A stretch of 64,000 nucleotides of DNA, from NCBI RefSeq assembly GCF_019428685.1, contig NZ_CP080096.1, positions 2,356,001-2,420,000 on the forward strand, read 5' to 3'. The first letter of the stretch is position 1; every line of letters starts with the position of its first letter. The notes under the pieces were generated by a model that made no database searches, had not been told where the DNA came from, and saw nothing but the letters and a program-made list of their open reading frames with translations. The position numbers and the translations under genes were made by a program. The DNA comes from Paraburkholderia edwinii (lineage in GTDB: Bacteria; Pseudomonadota; Gammaproteobacteria; Burkholderiales; Burkholderiaceae). Shown in pieces: positions 24,089-33,060 of this stretch.

Positions 24089-26254
24089 TCACTCCGCCCC
24101 CAAAACGCCTGAGGATATCGACATCGGAAAAGGACGGATGACCACGTCGCCCACCTTACCCTGCGAACGTGGCGGCGGACCGTCAGTCGCGACGATCCGG
24201 TCCGCGGCACGACGCAGGAATTCAAGACATTCTGCGGCAGGCAACGGCCGACTCAACAGGAAGCCCTGCATCTGATCGCAGGAAAGGTCGCTGAGCGTGC
24301 GGACTTGCGACTCCGACTCGACGCCCTCCGCGACGACGTCGATCTGCAACGCGCGCGCGAGTGTCACGATAGCGGACAGTAATGCGCTGCCGCGCCGGCC
24401 GCCCGTATCGAGATCGCGCGTGAACGACCCGTCGATCTTGATCTGGTCGAACCTGAAGCGCTGCAGATAGCCGAGACTCGAATACCCGGTGCCAAAGTCG
24501 TCCATGGCGATGGTATAACCGCGCGACTGCAGGGCTTCGATCGTACTGCTCGTCTTCTCGATGCTCTGCATGGCCGTCGTTTCCGTGATCTCGAACATCA
24601 AGCGGCACGGATCGACACCGGCCGCGCCGATCAGCGCGTCGATCCTGTCTACCAGGTCTGGCACGTTGAACTGGACCGGAGAAAGATTCACCGCCACAGA
24701 AATCGCGGGGAGCCCTTGCGCGTCCCATAGGGCGATGTTGCGACAGACCTCGCGGAGCACCCAGTCGCCGATCTCGACGATGAGGCCCGAGCGTTCCGCG
24801 ATAGGGATAAATTCAAGCGGCGGGATCTCTCCGAGATCCGGATGATGCCAGCGGATCAGCGCCTCGACGCCCGTCACCGATTGCGATACGACGCTGAACT
24901 TCGGCTGGAACGACACGCTCAGTTCGCCATCGCTCAACGCACGATGGAGGTCGCGTTGCAGGGTCAGCGACCTGAGCGCCGTGTGATTCATTTGCGGCTC
25001 GAACACGCGGAATGTGTTGCGTCCATTCTGCTTCGCGGCGTACATCGCGGCGTCCGCGCTATGCAGAAGTTCGTCGGCATTGCTGCCGTCACGAGGGTAA
25101 AACGCGATGCCGATGCTCGCACTCACACGCAGCGGCAATTCGTTGACAACGATCTCCTCGCTCAGTCGTCGCAGCACGTCATGGGCGACCGCTTCGGCGG
25201 ACGATGCCGCGCCCCGATCATCGAGGACGATGACGAATTCATCCCCGCCGAGCCGGGCAACCATGTCGGCCGGATGCAAATTCTGGCGCAGACGTTCGGC
25301 GCACACTTGCAGCAAGTCGTCGCCCACGCCGTGTCCGAGCGAATCGTTGATTGACTTGAAGCCGTCGAGGTCGATGAAAATCACGGCAAACAGCGATTCC
25401 GTGCGCGCGCATTCCGCCACTGACTGCGCGATACGCAACGAAAGCTGCTGGCGGTTGGGGAGATTCGTTAATGCGTCGTGCGTACCCAGATAATGCAGTT
25501 GGCGGTTCGCGCGCTTAAGCGAGATGGATAGACTGCTCGTGTGGAAGCCGAGCAAGGCAAGCGTGCCGACCAGCATGATGAATGATGTCGCCGTGACGAC
25601 GAGCGCGAGCCAGTTCGCATCAAGCTTGTCGCCCGAGAGGCAAACGCTGCCCGCGGCGAAGTTGGCGGCGCTCATGCCCAGATAGTGCATGCCCGTGATC
25701 GCGAGCGCCATGATGCAAGCCGCGCCGAGCCGCTTGATGACGAGATTCTCCACATCCGGCGTGCGCAGCGTGAAGGCAAGCCACAGCGCCGCTATCGAGG
25801 CAGCGATCGCCACGCCCACCGAGAGCATCACTTTCCAATCGGTGTACTCGATTTCCGGGGACATTTGCATCGCGTGCATGCCGGTGAAGTGCATCGCGGC
25901 CACGCCGACCCCCATGATCGTCCCGGCGACGCAAAGACGCGTGTGCGAAAGCGCGCCTCGGCTCGCGGTAGCAAGCGCGATCAGCGACACACTGATTGCA
26001 AGAAATAGCGATGCCGCGGTGGTGGGGAAATCGTAGCCGACGGCGACCGGTAGCGAGAAAGCGAGCATGCCGATGAAGTGCATCGACCAGATGCCGACGC
26101 CCATGGATAGCGCGCCACCGATGAGCCATAGCGGCTTCCGTCTTGTGCTGGCGAGCGCATTCAGGCCACCCGACAGCTCGACGGCCGTGTAAGAAGCAAG
26201 GAATGCGACGACTAAGGAAAGGCAGACCAGCAGCGGGTTGTAGACACCAGTCAT
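24089..26254 (-). CDS. MHYT-GGDEF-EAL membrane protein (cyclic-di-GMP turnover)
   Basis: A 721-residue inner-membrane sensor. The N-terminal third is an MHYT domain with seven hydrophobic segments and the three histidine motifs MHFIGM, MHFTGM and MHYLGM, thought to bind copper or a gas. The GGDEF domain follows (IFIDLDGFKSINDSLGHGVG, then LGGDEFVIVLDD: active-site GGDEF intact). The C-terminal EAL domain has EALIRWHHPDLG, a DDFGTGYSSLGYL loop and EGVES, so diguanylate cyclase and phosphodiesterase activities are both possible. ATG 26254 begins just before TM1; a GTG at 26335 would add 27 polar residues. It lies next to the type I secretion cluster, whose adhesin-like substrate is the kind of surface protein often controlled by cyclic-di-GMP. 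Confidence 0.9.
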   Translation of the reverse strand: MTGVYNPLLVCLSLVVAFLASYTAVELSGGLNALASTRRKPLWLIGGALSMGVGIWSMHFIGMLAFSLPVAVGYDFPTTAASLFLAISVSLIALATASRGALSHTRLCVAGTIMGVGVAAMHFTGMHAMQMSPEIEYTDWKVMLSVGVAIAASIAALWLAFTLRTPDVENLVIKRLGAACIMALAITGMHYLGMSAANFAAGSVCLSGDKLDANWLALVVTATSFIMLVGTLALLGFHTSSLSISLKRANRQLHYLGTHDALTNLPNRQQLSLRIAQSVAECARTESLFAVIFIDLDGFKSINDSLGHGVGDDLLQVCAERLRQNLHPADMVARLGGDEFVIVLDDRGAASSAEAVAHDVLRRLSEEIVVNELPLRVSASIGIAFYPRDGSNADELLHSADAAMYAAKQNGRNTFRVFEPQMNHTALRSLTLQRDLHRALSDGELSVSFQPKFSVVSQSVTGVEALIRWHHPDLGEIPPLEFIPIAERSGLIVEIGDWVLREVCRNIALWDAQGLPAISVAVNLSPVQFNVPDLVDRIDALIGAAGVDPCRLMFEITETTAMQSIEKTSSTIEALQSRGYTIAMDDFGTGYSSLGYLQRFRFDQIKIDGSFTRDLDTGGRRGSALLSAIVTLARALQIDVVAEGVESESQVRTLSDLSCDQMQGFLLSRPLPAAECLEFLRRAADRIVATDGPPPRSQGKVGDVVIRPFPMSISSGVLGAE

Positions 26255-27081
26255 CGGCTCTCTCTGGTTTTTTGCAGCGTTTTTTGCAGCAGTCTCGTTC
26301 GACCGGCTCTTTTTCTGTTGATCCGGTTTCGGCACGTACGCCGGGTCAGCGCGAGGCGCAACTTCCCCGCTGTTCTATCGACAAACAATCGAATAACTTT
26401 ATGCGGCTGCAGGCAGTGGGGGCGATAGGACAAGCGGTTCGTGCGGTGCGTCTGCGGATGGTCGTATTCAGGGAACATCACCTATGTCCATAACCACAGC
26501 GCATAAGCCGTCTCGAATCCGATTTCCCCTTTTTAACCGAGTCACTGATGTTAATTTGCTTTTGTATTGTGCTCCGTTATTCACAGTGAAGTTCGAAGGT
26601 CTGCTGCTAGAGCCAAGCGATTGTGCGCGGGGGCTGCCTTGGACTTCTTTAGACTAACAAGCGGTCACCTCCGGTGATATCACGAGCCCGACTGCGGTTC
26701 GATGCATCCAGCATCTGCAGACCGCTGCCAGGCAACCGTGTCGTAGAAGCGATAACTCGCCCGTCACACTGTTCGATTTTCGGCAGGACGAAGTGCATTA
26801 CGAATGCATTGCACGCGACTTGTGAAAGCGCGCAGGGCATTTGGCATGACCTTGCTGAGAAGCGGGCAATCGATAGCCTTTCAGTACGATGGCCTCGTAC
26901 GCGCAGAACACGAATACAGCAAATGGGCCGTTACGAGATCCAGGCAATGGGCTGTTCACGACCCTTCTCGGACATTCGTCGAAAATCCGACGAATGTCTG
27001 TTGTGGGGCGTAATCGAGTCGTTGGACATCCGCACAGCATGCGGCATACTTCATGTCACCATGGTTGTCCTGTGCCTGGCG
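26255..27081. other. Intergenic region with an inverted repeat
   Basis: About 830 bases between two leftward genes. Open frames here (for example 26674-27108 plus) have no ribosome site or domain and look non-coding. It should include the promoter of the MHYT gene and the end of the secretion operon. The notable feature is the 11-bp inverted repeat at 26971-26998. Confidence 0.4.
26971..26998. other. Perfect 11-bp inverted repeat (hairpin or operator)
   Basis: GACATTCGTCG, 6-base spacer AAAATC, CGACGAATGTC. It lies about 85 bases beyond the end of the leftward TolC gene. A hairpin there could end or protect the long secretion transcript, but no T-run follows on either strand, so a simple intrinsic terminator is not supported. 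Confidence 0.5.
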
Positions 27082-28572
27082 CTATTGAGATACGTCTGTG
27101 ACATCTGACATACCCAGACGCCCCAGCTTCCCCGCCAGCTGCAGCCGATCATTACGCCAGTCCGTCAGCGCCTGGATTCTCTGCTTGCGTGCATCCGCCA
27201 GTGCCGATTGCGCATTCAACAGTTCCAGGATATTGCCCACACCCGCTGAATACCGATGCTGCGCCGCTTCAAACGAACGGGTTGAGACCTCGAACAACTC
27301 GGCTGAATTGGTCACATTCTGAATGCCGGTCTGAAGCGTCTGGTAACTCGTCCAGACATCAAGCGCGACGTGTTGCGCCACCTCGTTGACCGTCTCGCGC
27401 TGCACTTCTGCCTGTGCCTGAGCTTGCATGACCTGGTAGTTCCGGACAAAGCCTTCGAAGATCGGAATACTGACCTGGACACCGATGAACCAGTCGTGGC
27501 CCGTCGCGGGAAACTCCGGAATACCCAAACCGAGTGAGGCTGGTTGATTGTTTGCACTGTATTTTGCAACCAGGCTCACACTCGGCAAGCCCTCCGCGCG
27601 CGTCTGATCTGCCTTCGCGCTTGCCGCATCGGCTTGAGCACGTGCCGCGAGCAAACTCGGATGCATGCGCTCGGCATCGTCGATGAGATCGTCGACTGAT
27701 TCGTTAAACGACGAATCTGGCATGACACCATCAACAACGGCGGGCAAAATCAGTGCCGTCGACGGTGGTAGATCCATATCACTCGCTAGCGTGCCAACGG
27801 CCGTAGCGAGGTCTCCTTCGGCTTTCGACCGCGCGGAGACCGCCTGAACATACGACGTCTGGGCCTGAAGTTGATCGCTGACCGGCGCTATCCCCTTACC
27901 CACACGCTCCGAAGCTGCAACAAAGCTTCCATGCGCCAGCGTCTCGGTCTGTCGCGCTGCATCGAGTGCTCCCCACGCTGCCTGCGCCGCATAATAGTCT
28001 TTCGCGACATTCGCGAAAGTGTCCTGCAATGTGGCCTCCTGATTCGCCCGCGACGCCGCGAGCAATTCCGTCGCATTTCGCAGCGCAGCGCTCCGTCCGC
28101 CAAAGTCCCATAGCACCCAGTTCGCCGACACCGTTTCAGACCGGACTGCGGTCCGATTGGCCGAACTCAGTTCGGGATGCCCCGTGACGTTCGTCACCGA
28201 ATCGTCCCGCACGCCCTGCCAGGTCGCCGACAGGGTTGGCAGATAGGCACCTTTTCCGGCGCCGACCGCGGCCGCCTGGACCTTGACGTTCGCCCACGCC
28301 TCTCGTGTCTTAGGATTGCCGCACAGCGCGCGCTCGACCGCTTCGCCGAGTGCCAGCGGGGAGCCCACGCCACCGAACGTGCACGGCATACCCGCCACGG
28401 TGCCGTCCAGAAGGTGGCCGGCGGCAGTCGGGCTAACATTGCGCTGCGTGCGGAATACGTCGAATTCCTGAGCGTGCGCCGCTACCACCCAGGCAAGGCA
28501 GACGCATGGCAGCATGTAGCGGCGCGTCCTCCTCCATTCATGCCTGATCGCCCCATCGCTTCTACCGCTCAC
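27082..28572 (-). CDS. TolC-family outer membrane channel of type I secretion system
   Basis: A 496-residue outer-membrane efflux protein. A signal sequence (MLPCVCLAWVVAAHA) begins at residue 20, then two OEP repeats with long helices (for example WGALDAARQTETLAHGSFVA and FEAAQHRYSAGVGNILELLN). GTG 28572 overlaps the end of the adaptor gene by 11 bases; the internal ATG at the signal peptide (28515) is the alternative start. The overlap implies coupled translation. It would form the trimeric outer-membrane duct for the exporter encoded directly upstream. Last gene of the leftward adhesin operon. Confidence 0.92.
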   Translation of the reverse strand: MSGRSDGAIRHEWRRTRRYMLPCVCLAWVVAAHAQEFDVFRTQRNVSPTAAGHLLDGTVAGMPCTFGGVGSPLALGEAVERALCGNPKTREAWANVKVQAAAVGAGKGAYLPTLSATWQGVRDDSVTNVTGHPELSSANRTAVRSETVSANWVLWDFGGRSAALRNATELLAASRANQEATLQDTFANVAKDYYAAQAAWGALDAARQTETLAHGSFVAASERVGKGIAPVSDQLQAQTSYVQAVSARSKAEGDLATAVGTLASDMDLPPSTALILPAVVDGVMPDSSFNESVDDLIDDAERMHPSLLAARAQADAASAKADQTRAEGLPSVSLVAKYSANNQPASLGLGIPEFPATGHDWFIGVQVSIPIFEGFVRNYQVMQAQAQAEVQRETVNEVAQHVALDVWTSYQTLQTGIQNVTNSAELFEVSTRSFEAAQHRYSAGVGNILELLNAQSALADARKQRIQALTDWRNDRLQLAGKLGRLGMSDVTDVSQ

Positions 28573-29983
28573 GAAAACTCTCCGACGAAGTGCGCACCAG
28601 TGGCCCCAGAAAGTATTGCGCGACGGTGCGCTTTCCTGTCCTGATCTCGACTGTCACCTCCATGCCCGGCGTCAGATTCACCCACCGGTTGTCGACCCGA
28701 AAACGGTTCGACGGCAACCGCACGCGCGCCGGAAACGTCAGCCCCAGTTTGCGGTCCTGCGTTGCATCGTTGGATACGGAAATCACCTTGCCGGTCAGGT
28801 AGCCGTACTGCGAATACGGAAACGTCTCGATCTTGACGATCGCAGTCTGCCCGACCTCGACAAAGCCGATATCCTTGTTCTCGATGTTCGCCTCGACTTC
28901 CACCGCGTCGTCCGGGACGATTTCCATCAGCGATTGCGCGGTCGTCACGACGCCTCCGACCGTATGCGTGTTCAGCTGCTGCACCGTACCCGACACAGGC
29001 GCGGTCAGACTGAGCAGCTTCTGTCGCGTGTTCGCCTTCGTCTCATCGTCCTCGCTCTGCACGCGTTGCTGACGCGCCTTGTCGTAGGCATCGAGCTGCT
29101 CCCTGCGAAACTGGGATGCAATGGACTCCATATCCGCGCGCTGCTCCGCGATGCCAGCGGCCAGTTCTCGTGCGTGCGCCTGCTGTGCGGCAAGTTCGTG
29201 TTCCTGCTCGAGCGCGGTCCTTTCCTTGTCCAGGTAGTCGTTCGCGGCGACGTACTTGCCCGCCACCAGCCCCTTGTAGTTGTCGGCCTGCTGCCGCGCG
29301 AGCGGCGCGGTCGATTGCAGTTTGGCAATCTCCTGCCTCGTGCCGTCCAGTTCCGCCTCGCGTTTGAGCCACTCGTTTCGCGAACTCAGGTACTTGTCCT
29401 GAAACTCCCTGTACTGGCCATTCGCGTAGTACTGGATCTGCTGCTGGTCGTCGGTCGACGCGCCCTCGACCAGCGCCACGCGTGGAGCAACGCCCTGCTC
29501 CTGCGCGGATAGCAGCGCACTGGCACGAGCCATCGCAAGCGCTGCCTCAATTCTGGATTTGCGCGCCTTGTCGGCATCGGCCGCCGCCTGCGTAGTATCG
29601 AGTTCCATCAGCAGTTGTCCCGCTATGACGCGCTGTCCGTCCCGAACCGCAATACGCCGAACCACCCCTGTCATGGCAGGTTGCACAACCTTTACGTGAG
29701 CGTCCGGCGCAAGCTTCCCCTTTGCAATCGCGACGATGTCGAGCTTGCCGAACACCGCGATGATCACGATTGCCGCTACGAGAACGACGATGATGCGCAT
29801 CGTCCATCTGGGCGCGGGATGCACCGGCGTTTCCACCAGTTCCAGATGGCCGGGCAGGAACTGCAACTCGTGCCTCAGGCGGATGGGGGAGTCGAGTTGT
29901 GCACGATTCGTCCAGGCCGATCGAAAAACCGTCGCATAGCGCGAACAGAGCGCGAATAATGCTTCAAGACGATGTGAATACAT
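28562..29983 (-). CDS. HlyD-family type I secretion periplasmic adaptor
   Basis: A 473-residue membrane fusion protein. One transmembrane helix (TMRIIVVLVAAIVIIAVFGK) near residues 61-80 follows a cytosolic N-terminal segment, as in HlyD. Then the first lipoyl half (VVQPAMTGVVRRIAVRDGQR), a long coiled-coil of about residues 130-330 rich in Ala/Glu/Gln, the second lipoyl half (TAPVSGTVQQLNTHTVGGVV) and the beta-barrel domain (FVEVGQTAIVKIETFPYSQY). ATG 29983, 5 bases after the exporter stop, has GGGTGAG upstream. It bridges the inner-membrane ABC exporter and TolC. Confidence 0.93.
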   Translation of the reverse strand: MYSHRLEALFALCSRYATVFRSAWTNRAQLDSPIRLRHELQFLPGHLELVETPVHPAPRWTMRIIVVLVAAIVIIAVFGKLDIVAIAKGKLAPDAHVKVVQPAMTGVVRRIAVRDGQRVIAGQLLMELDTTQAAADADKARKSRIEAALAMARASALLSAQEQGVAPRVALVEGASTDDQQQIQYYANGQYREFQDKYLSSRNEWLKREAELDGTRQEIAKLQSTAPLARQQADNYKGLVAGKYVAANDYLDKERTALEQEHELAAQQAHARELAAGIAEQRADMESIASQFRREQLDAYDKARQQRVQSEDDETKANTRQKLLSLTAPVSGTVQQLNTHTVGGVVTTAQSLMEIVPDDAVEVEANIENKDIGFVEVGQTAIVKIETFPYSQYGYLTGKVISVSNDATQDRKLGLTFPARVRLPSNRFRVDNRWVNLTPGMEVTVEIRTGKRTVAQYFLGPLVRTSSESFRER

Positions 29984-29988
29984 GAGGC

Positions 29989-32121
29989 TCACCCGTTCTG
30001 AAGCGACACAAGGTGCGCGTAGTAGCCGCCCTTTCCGAGCAGTTCCGCATGCGCACCACTTTCCACGACTCTCCCCCTGTCGAGCGCGATAATCTGGTTC
30101 GCGTCGCGCACCGCGGTCAGACGGTGAGCAATGATAATCACGGTGCGGCCTGCACACATCGAGCGCATATTGTTCTGTATGACACGCTCCGTTTCGAAGT
30201 CGAGCGCGCTCGTCGCTTCGTCGAAAATCAGGATGCGGGGATTGGTGACGAGCGCGCGGGCAATCGCAATACGCTGCCTCTGTCCTCCCGATAGGGTCGA
30301 GCCATGTTCTCCGACGACGGTGTCGTAGCCTTCGGCAAGTTCGGTGATGAAGTCATGCGCACCGGCGAGTTGTGCCGCCTGAATCACCGCTTCAAGCGAC
30401 AGGCCCGGGTCCGTCACTGCGATGTTCTCGCGTATCGACCGGTTAAAGAGCAGGTTTTCCTGCAACACCACGCCGATCTGCCGGCGCAGCCAGGCCGGAT
30501 CCGCCAGCAGCAGATCCATGCCGTCGATTTTCACGCGGCCATATTCCGGCACATAAAGCCGCTGCAGCAGCTTGGTCAACGTGCTCTTGCCGGACCCCGA
30601 TCGCCCCACGATACCGATGACCTCACCCGGGCGTATCGTTAGTGTGATGCCGTCAAGAATCAGCGGGCCGTCCGTCCGATAGCGAAAACGTACGTCCTCG
30701 AAACTGATTTCGCCCTTGACAGCGGGGCCGGCCTGACGACTTGCGGAAAGCTCAGTCCGAGTATTCAGGATATCGCCGAGACGGCCCATCGAGATACCCA
30801 CCTGCTGGAAGTCCTGCCAAAGCTGCGCGAGCCGCAGCACGGGCGCGGCAACGCGCTGCGACATCATGTTGAACGCGATCAGTTCTCCGACCGTGAGCCG
30901 GCTTTCGATCACGAGCTTTGCGCCCAGATACAGCGTCGCGACCGTCACCAGCTTGCCTACCAGCTGGATCAGTTGCTGTCCCACGTTACCGAGCGCACTC
31001 GCGCGGAAGCTTGTGGAAACATACGCGGCAAGTTGCGTATCCCAACGGCGCGTGAACTGCGGTTCGAGCGCCATCGATTTGACCGTTTCCGCTCCCGAAA
31101 CCGCTTCGACAAGGAAAGACTGGTTATCGGCGCCGCGCGCGAACTTCTCGTTGAGCCGCGTACGCAACATGGGCGTGAGCCCCATCGAGATCGCCGCATA
31201 GACCGGCAGCGACACGACAACGATAAGCGTCAGCCATACGCTGTACAGACACATCACGGCGATAAACACGATCGAGAACAGCAGGTCGATCACCGCCGTG
31301 AGTGCCTGGCCGGTCAGAAAGCTGCGGATGTTTTCGAGCTCACGCACCCTTGCAACCGTTTCGCCGACTCGCCGGCTCTTGAAGTAGGCAACGGGCAACG
31401 CAAGCAGATGCCGGAACAGGCGTGCGCCCAGCTCGACATCCATGCGGTTGGTCGTGTGTGAGAGAACATAATTGCGCAGCCCTGTCAGCAGCGCTTCGAA
31501 TAGGCCGGAGACCAGCAGTGCGATGCAGACCACATTGAGCGTGCTGAATGCGCGGTTGACGAGCACCTTGTCCATCACAACCTGGAACATCAGCGGCGAA
31601 ACCAGCCCGAACACCTGCAACACGATCGATACCATCAGGACTTCGATCAGCAGCCGCCGGTACTTGACCACAGCCGGAATGAACCACGAGAAATCGAAGT
31701 GCGCGAATTCGCCGGATAGCGATGCACGCGAGGCCAGCAGCATCACGGTGCCGCTTGCGCGTTCACCAAGGACGTCGCGTTCGATCAGTCTCGGCGCGCT
31801 CTCTGAGGGCTCGAGAATCAATACCTTGTCGCCATCCGCCCGGGCAACAATAAAATGCGCGTCGTTCCGGTCAAACACGAGCGCCGGCAGCGACATCCTG
31901 TTCAACCGGTCGACCCGCAATGGCACGACACGCGCCTTCAGGCCCATCGACCGCGCACTGCGCACGAGGTCCGCAGCGGAAAAATAGCCGTTTTCCAGCG
32001 CAGCCGCGTGACGCAGCTGCGCTGCATCGGTTGCGACTCCGTGAAAGCGCGCGATCAGCACGAGCGCGGCGAGCCCGGCGTCGTGCGGAGCGTCTGAAGC
32101 CTGTTGCGGCGCCGCCATCAT
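29989..32121 (-). CDS. Type I secretion ABC exporter (HlyB-like permease/ATPase with C39-like domain)
   Basis: A 710-residue exporter. The N-terminal 130 residues are a C39-peptidase-like domain in which the catalytic Cys is replaced: the usual ECG motif reads HDAGLAALVLIARFHG, as in HlyB, where the domain binds the substrate rather than cutting it. The transmembrane domain follows, then the ATPase with Walker A GRSGSGKST, signature LSGGQRQRIAIAR, Walker B RILIFDEATSALD and HRL switch. A degenerate domain means that no double-glycine leader is cleaved, which fits a C-terminally targeted RTX-type cargo: the 3956-residue protein of this operon. Start ATG with GGGGTGA upstream. Confidence 0.94.
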   Translation of the reverse strand: MMAAPQQASDAPHDAGLAALVLIARFHGVATDAAQLRHAAALENGYFSAADLVRSARSMGLKARVVPLRVDRLNRMSLPALVFDRNDAHFIVARADGDKVLILEPSESAPRLIERDVLGERASGTVMLLASRASLSGEFAHFDFSWFIPAVVKYRRLLIEVLMVSIVLQVFGLVSPLMFQVVMDKVLVNRAFSTLNVVCIALLVSGLFEALLTGLRNYVLSHTTNRMDVELGARLFRHLLALPVAYFKSRRVGETVARVRELENIRSFLTGQALTAVIDLLFSIVFIAVMCLYSVWLTLIVVVSLPVYAAISMGLTPMLRTRLNEKFARGADNQSFLVEAVSGAETVKSMALEPQFTRRWDTQLAAYVSTSFRASALGNVGQQLIQLVGKLVTVATLYLGAKLVIESRLTVGELIAFNMMSQRVAAPVLRLAQLWQDFQQVGISMGRLGDILNTRTELSASRQAGPAVKGEISFEDVRFRYRTDGPLILDGITLTIRPGEVIGIVGRSGSGKSTLTKLLQRLYVPEYGRVKIDGMDLLLADPAWLRRQIGVVLQENLLFNRSIRENIAVTDPGLSLEAVIQAAQLAGAHDFITELAEGYDTVVGEHGSTLSGGQRQRIAIARALVTNPRILIFDEATSALDFETERVIQNNMRSMCAGRTVIIIAHRLTAVRDANQIIALDRGRVVESGAHAELLGKGGYYAHLVSLQNG

Positions 32122-32175
32122 GTTTTCACCCCGTAGCTTTTTTGCTTGTGAATAGCCGTCGACAAACTGTGGTGT

Positions 32176-33054
32176 CTAGCCTTCGCCCGTGACAGGCGCG
32201 ACGGCGGCGATGCGCGTCACGGAGCCGATCCAGCGGGGAGACGCATGCAGTACTTCGAGAAACCACCCGTGTTCGAGCACCGGCTTGTAGATGCGAAACG
32301 CCTTCATCACCGACAGGGTCACTGCCGAATCCAGTGCGCTCAGGTAAGAGACGTCGCCGTCCAGGAAATGGGGGCTGTCGACCCACCGGTCGAGTTGCGC
32401 GGCACTTAGAAAGAAACATCCGGCCGACGGATAGGTCGTCCGCTCAAAGGGTACCTCGTCATCGAGAAAAGGCATCCGCAACAATGGAACGTCCGCGATG
32501 TCCTGATAGCGCTCGGTGACTTTGCGGTTCAGACGGTAGTCGACGTACAGCTTGTGCACGGGGCCATTCGGCGAGAGCTCGTAGCGGTTCGGCTGCAGCA
32601 GCGCATCGGGACCGAAGTGTTGATCGAAAAGCCGGCGTTTGCGGAAAAACAGCGGATCGGTTAGCACGACGTCGTCTTCGATAAATCCGTAGTAGTCGTA
32701 GCGTCCTCGCGCAGTCTTCATGACCTTATGGCATTCGAATCCCAGCATCATCGGCTCGGCGTCGGTCGGATGATGTCGAAACAGCGTGTGCAGCGCGCGA
32801 ATCTCGTCGAGAAGATGGGCATTGCGCGTCGTGCAGATAACCAGATCGATCTGCTGCCCGCTTTGGCTTCGTTGAGCGCGGGCCTGTCCGTGGTCGAGAC
32901 CGTACGTGCCGGTGCCCATTGCCTGATGAGGGCCGCAGATCGAAGCGACGAGGGCACGCAGGCGTTCCGCTCTTGCACTGGCGAGCCGCGAACGATTGGT
33001 CGCGTCGGGAATCGGTTCGCCGAAGAAATGCGGCATCACGAGAAGGATTCGCAT
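32176..33054 (-). CDS. Putative GT-A-fold glycosyltransferase in the adhesin operon
   Basis: A 292-residue cytosolic protein I can place only by resemblance. It starts with a beta-alpha unit (MRILLVMPHFFGEP). Its core has GRYDYYGFIEDDVVLTDPLF, where E-D-D is in the position and context of the metal-binding DxD of GT-A glycosyltransferases. A later AGCFFLSAAQLDRWVDSPHF and the final EHGWFLEVLH could form the acceptor side. No signal peptide or membrane segment. ATG 33054 lies 6 bases after the UDP-glucuronate decarboxylase stop, with GGAG overlapping that gene's end. With a UDP-xylose-making neighbour and a TPR-type transferase, a role in glycosylating the giant protein is plausible but unproven. 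Confidence 0.5.
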   Translation of the reverse strand: MRILLVMPHFFGEPIPDATNRSRLASARAERLRALVASICGPHQAMGTGTYGLDHGQARAQRSQSGQQIDLVICTTRNAHLLDEIRALHTLFRHHPTDAEPMMLGFECHKVMKTARGRYDYYGFIEDDVVLTDPLFFRKRRLFDQHFGPDALLQPNRYELSPNGPVHKLYVDYRLNRKVTERYQDIADVPLLRMPFLDDEVPFERTTYPSAGCFFLSAAQLDRWVDSPHFLDGDVSYLSALDSAVTLSVMKAFRIYKPVLEHGWFLEVLHASPRWIGSVTRIAAVAPVTGEG

Positions 33055-33060
33055 CGTCGT

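Noticed and set aside
26674..27108. 144-codon plus-strand frame in the intergenic region
   Set aside because: No ribosome site, no domain, irregular composition, and it crosses the palindrome and the end of the TolC gene.
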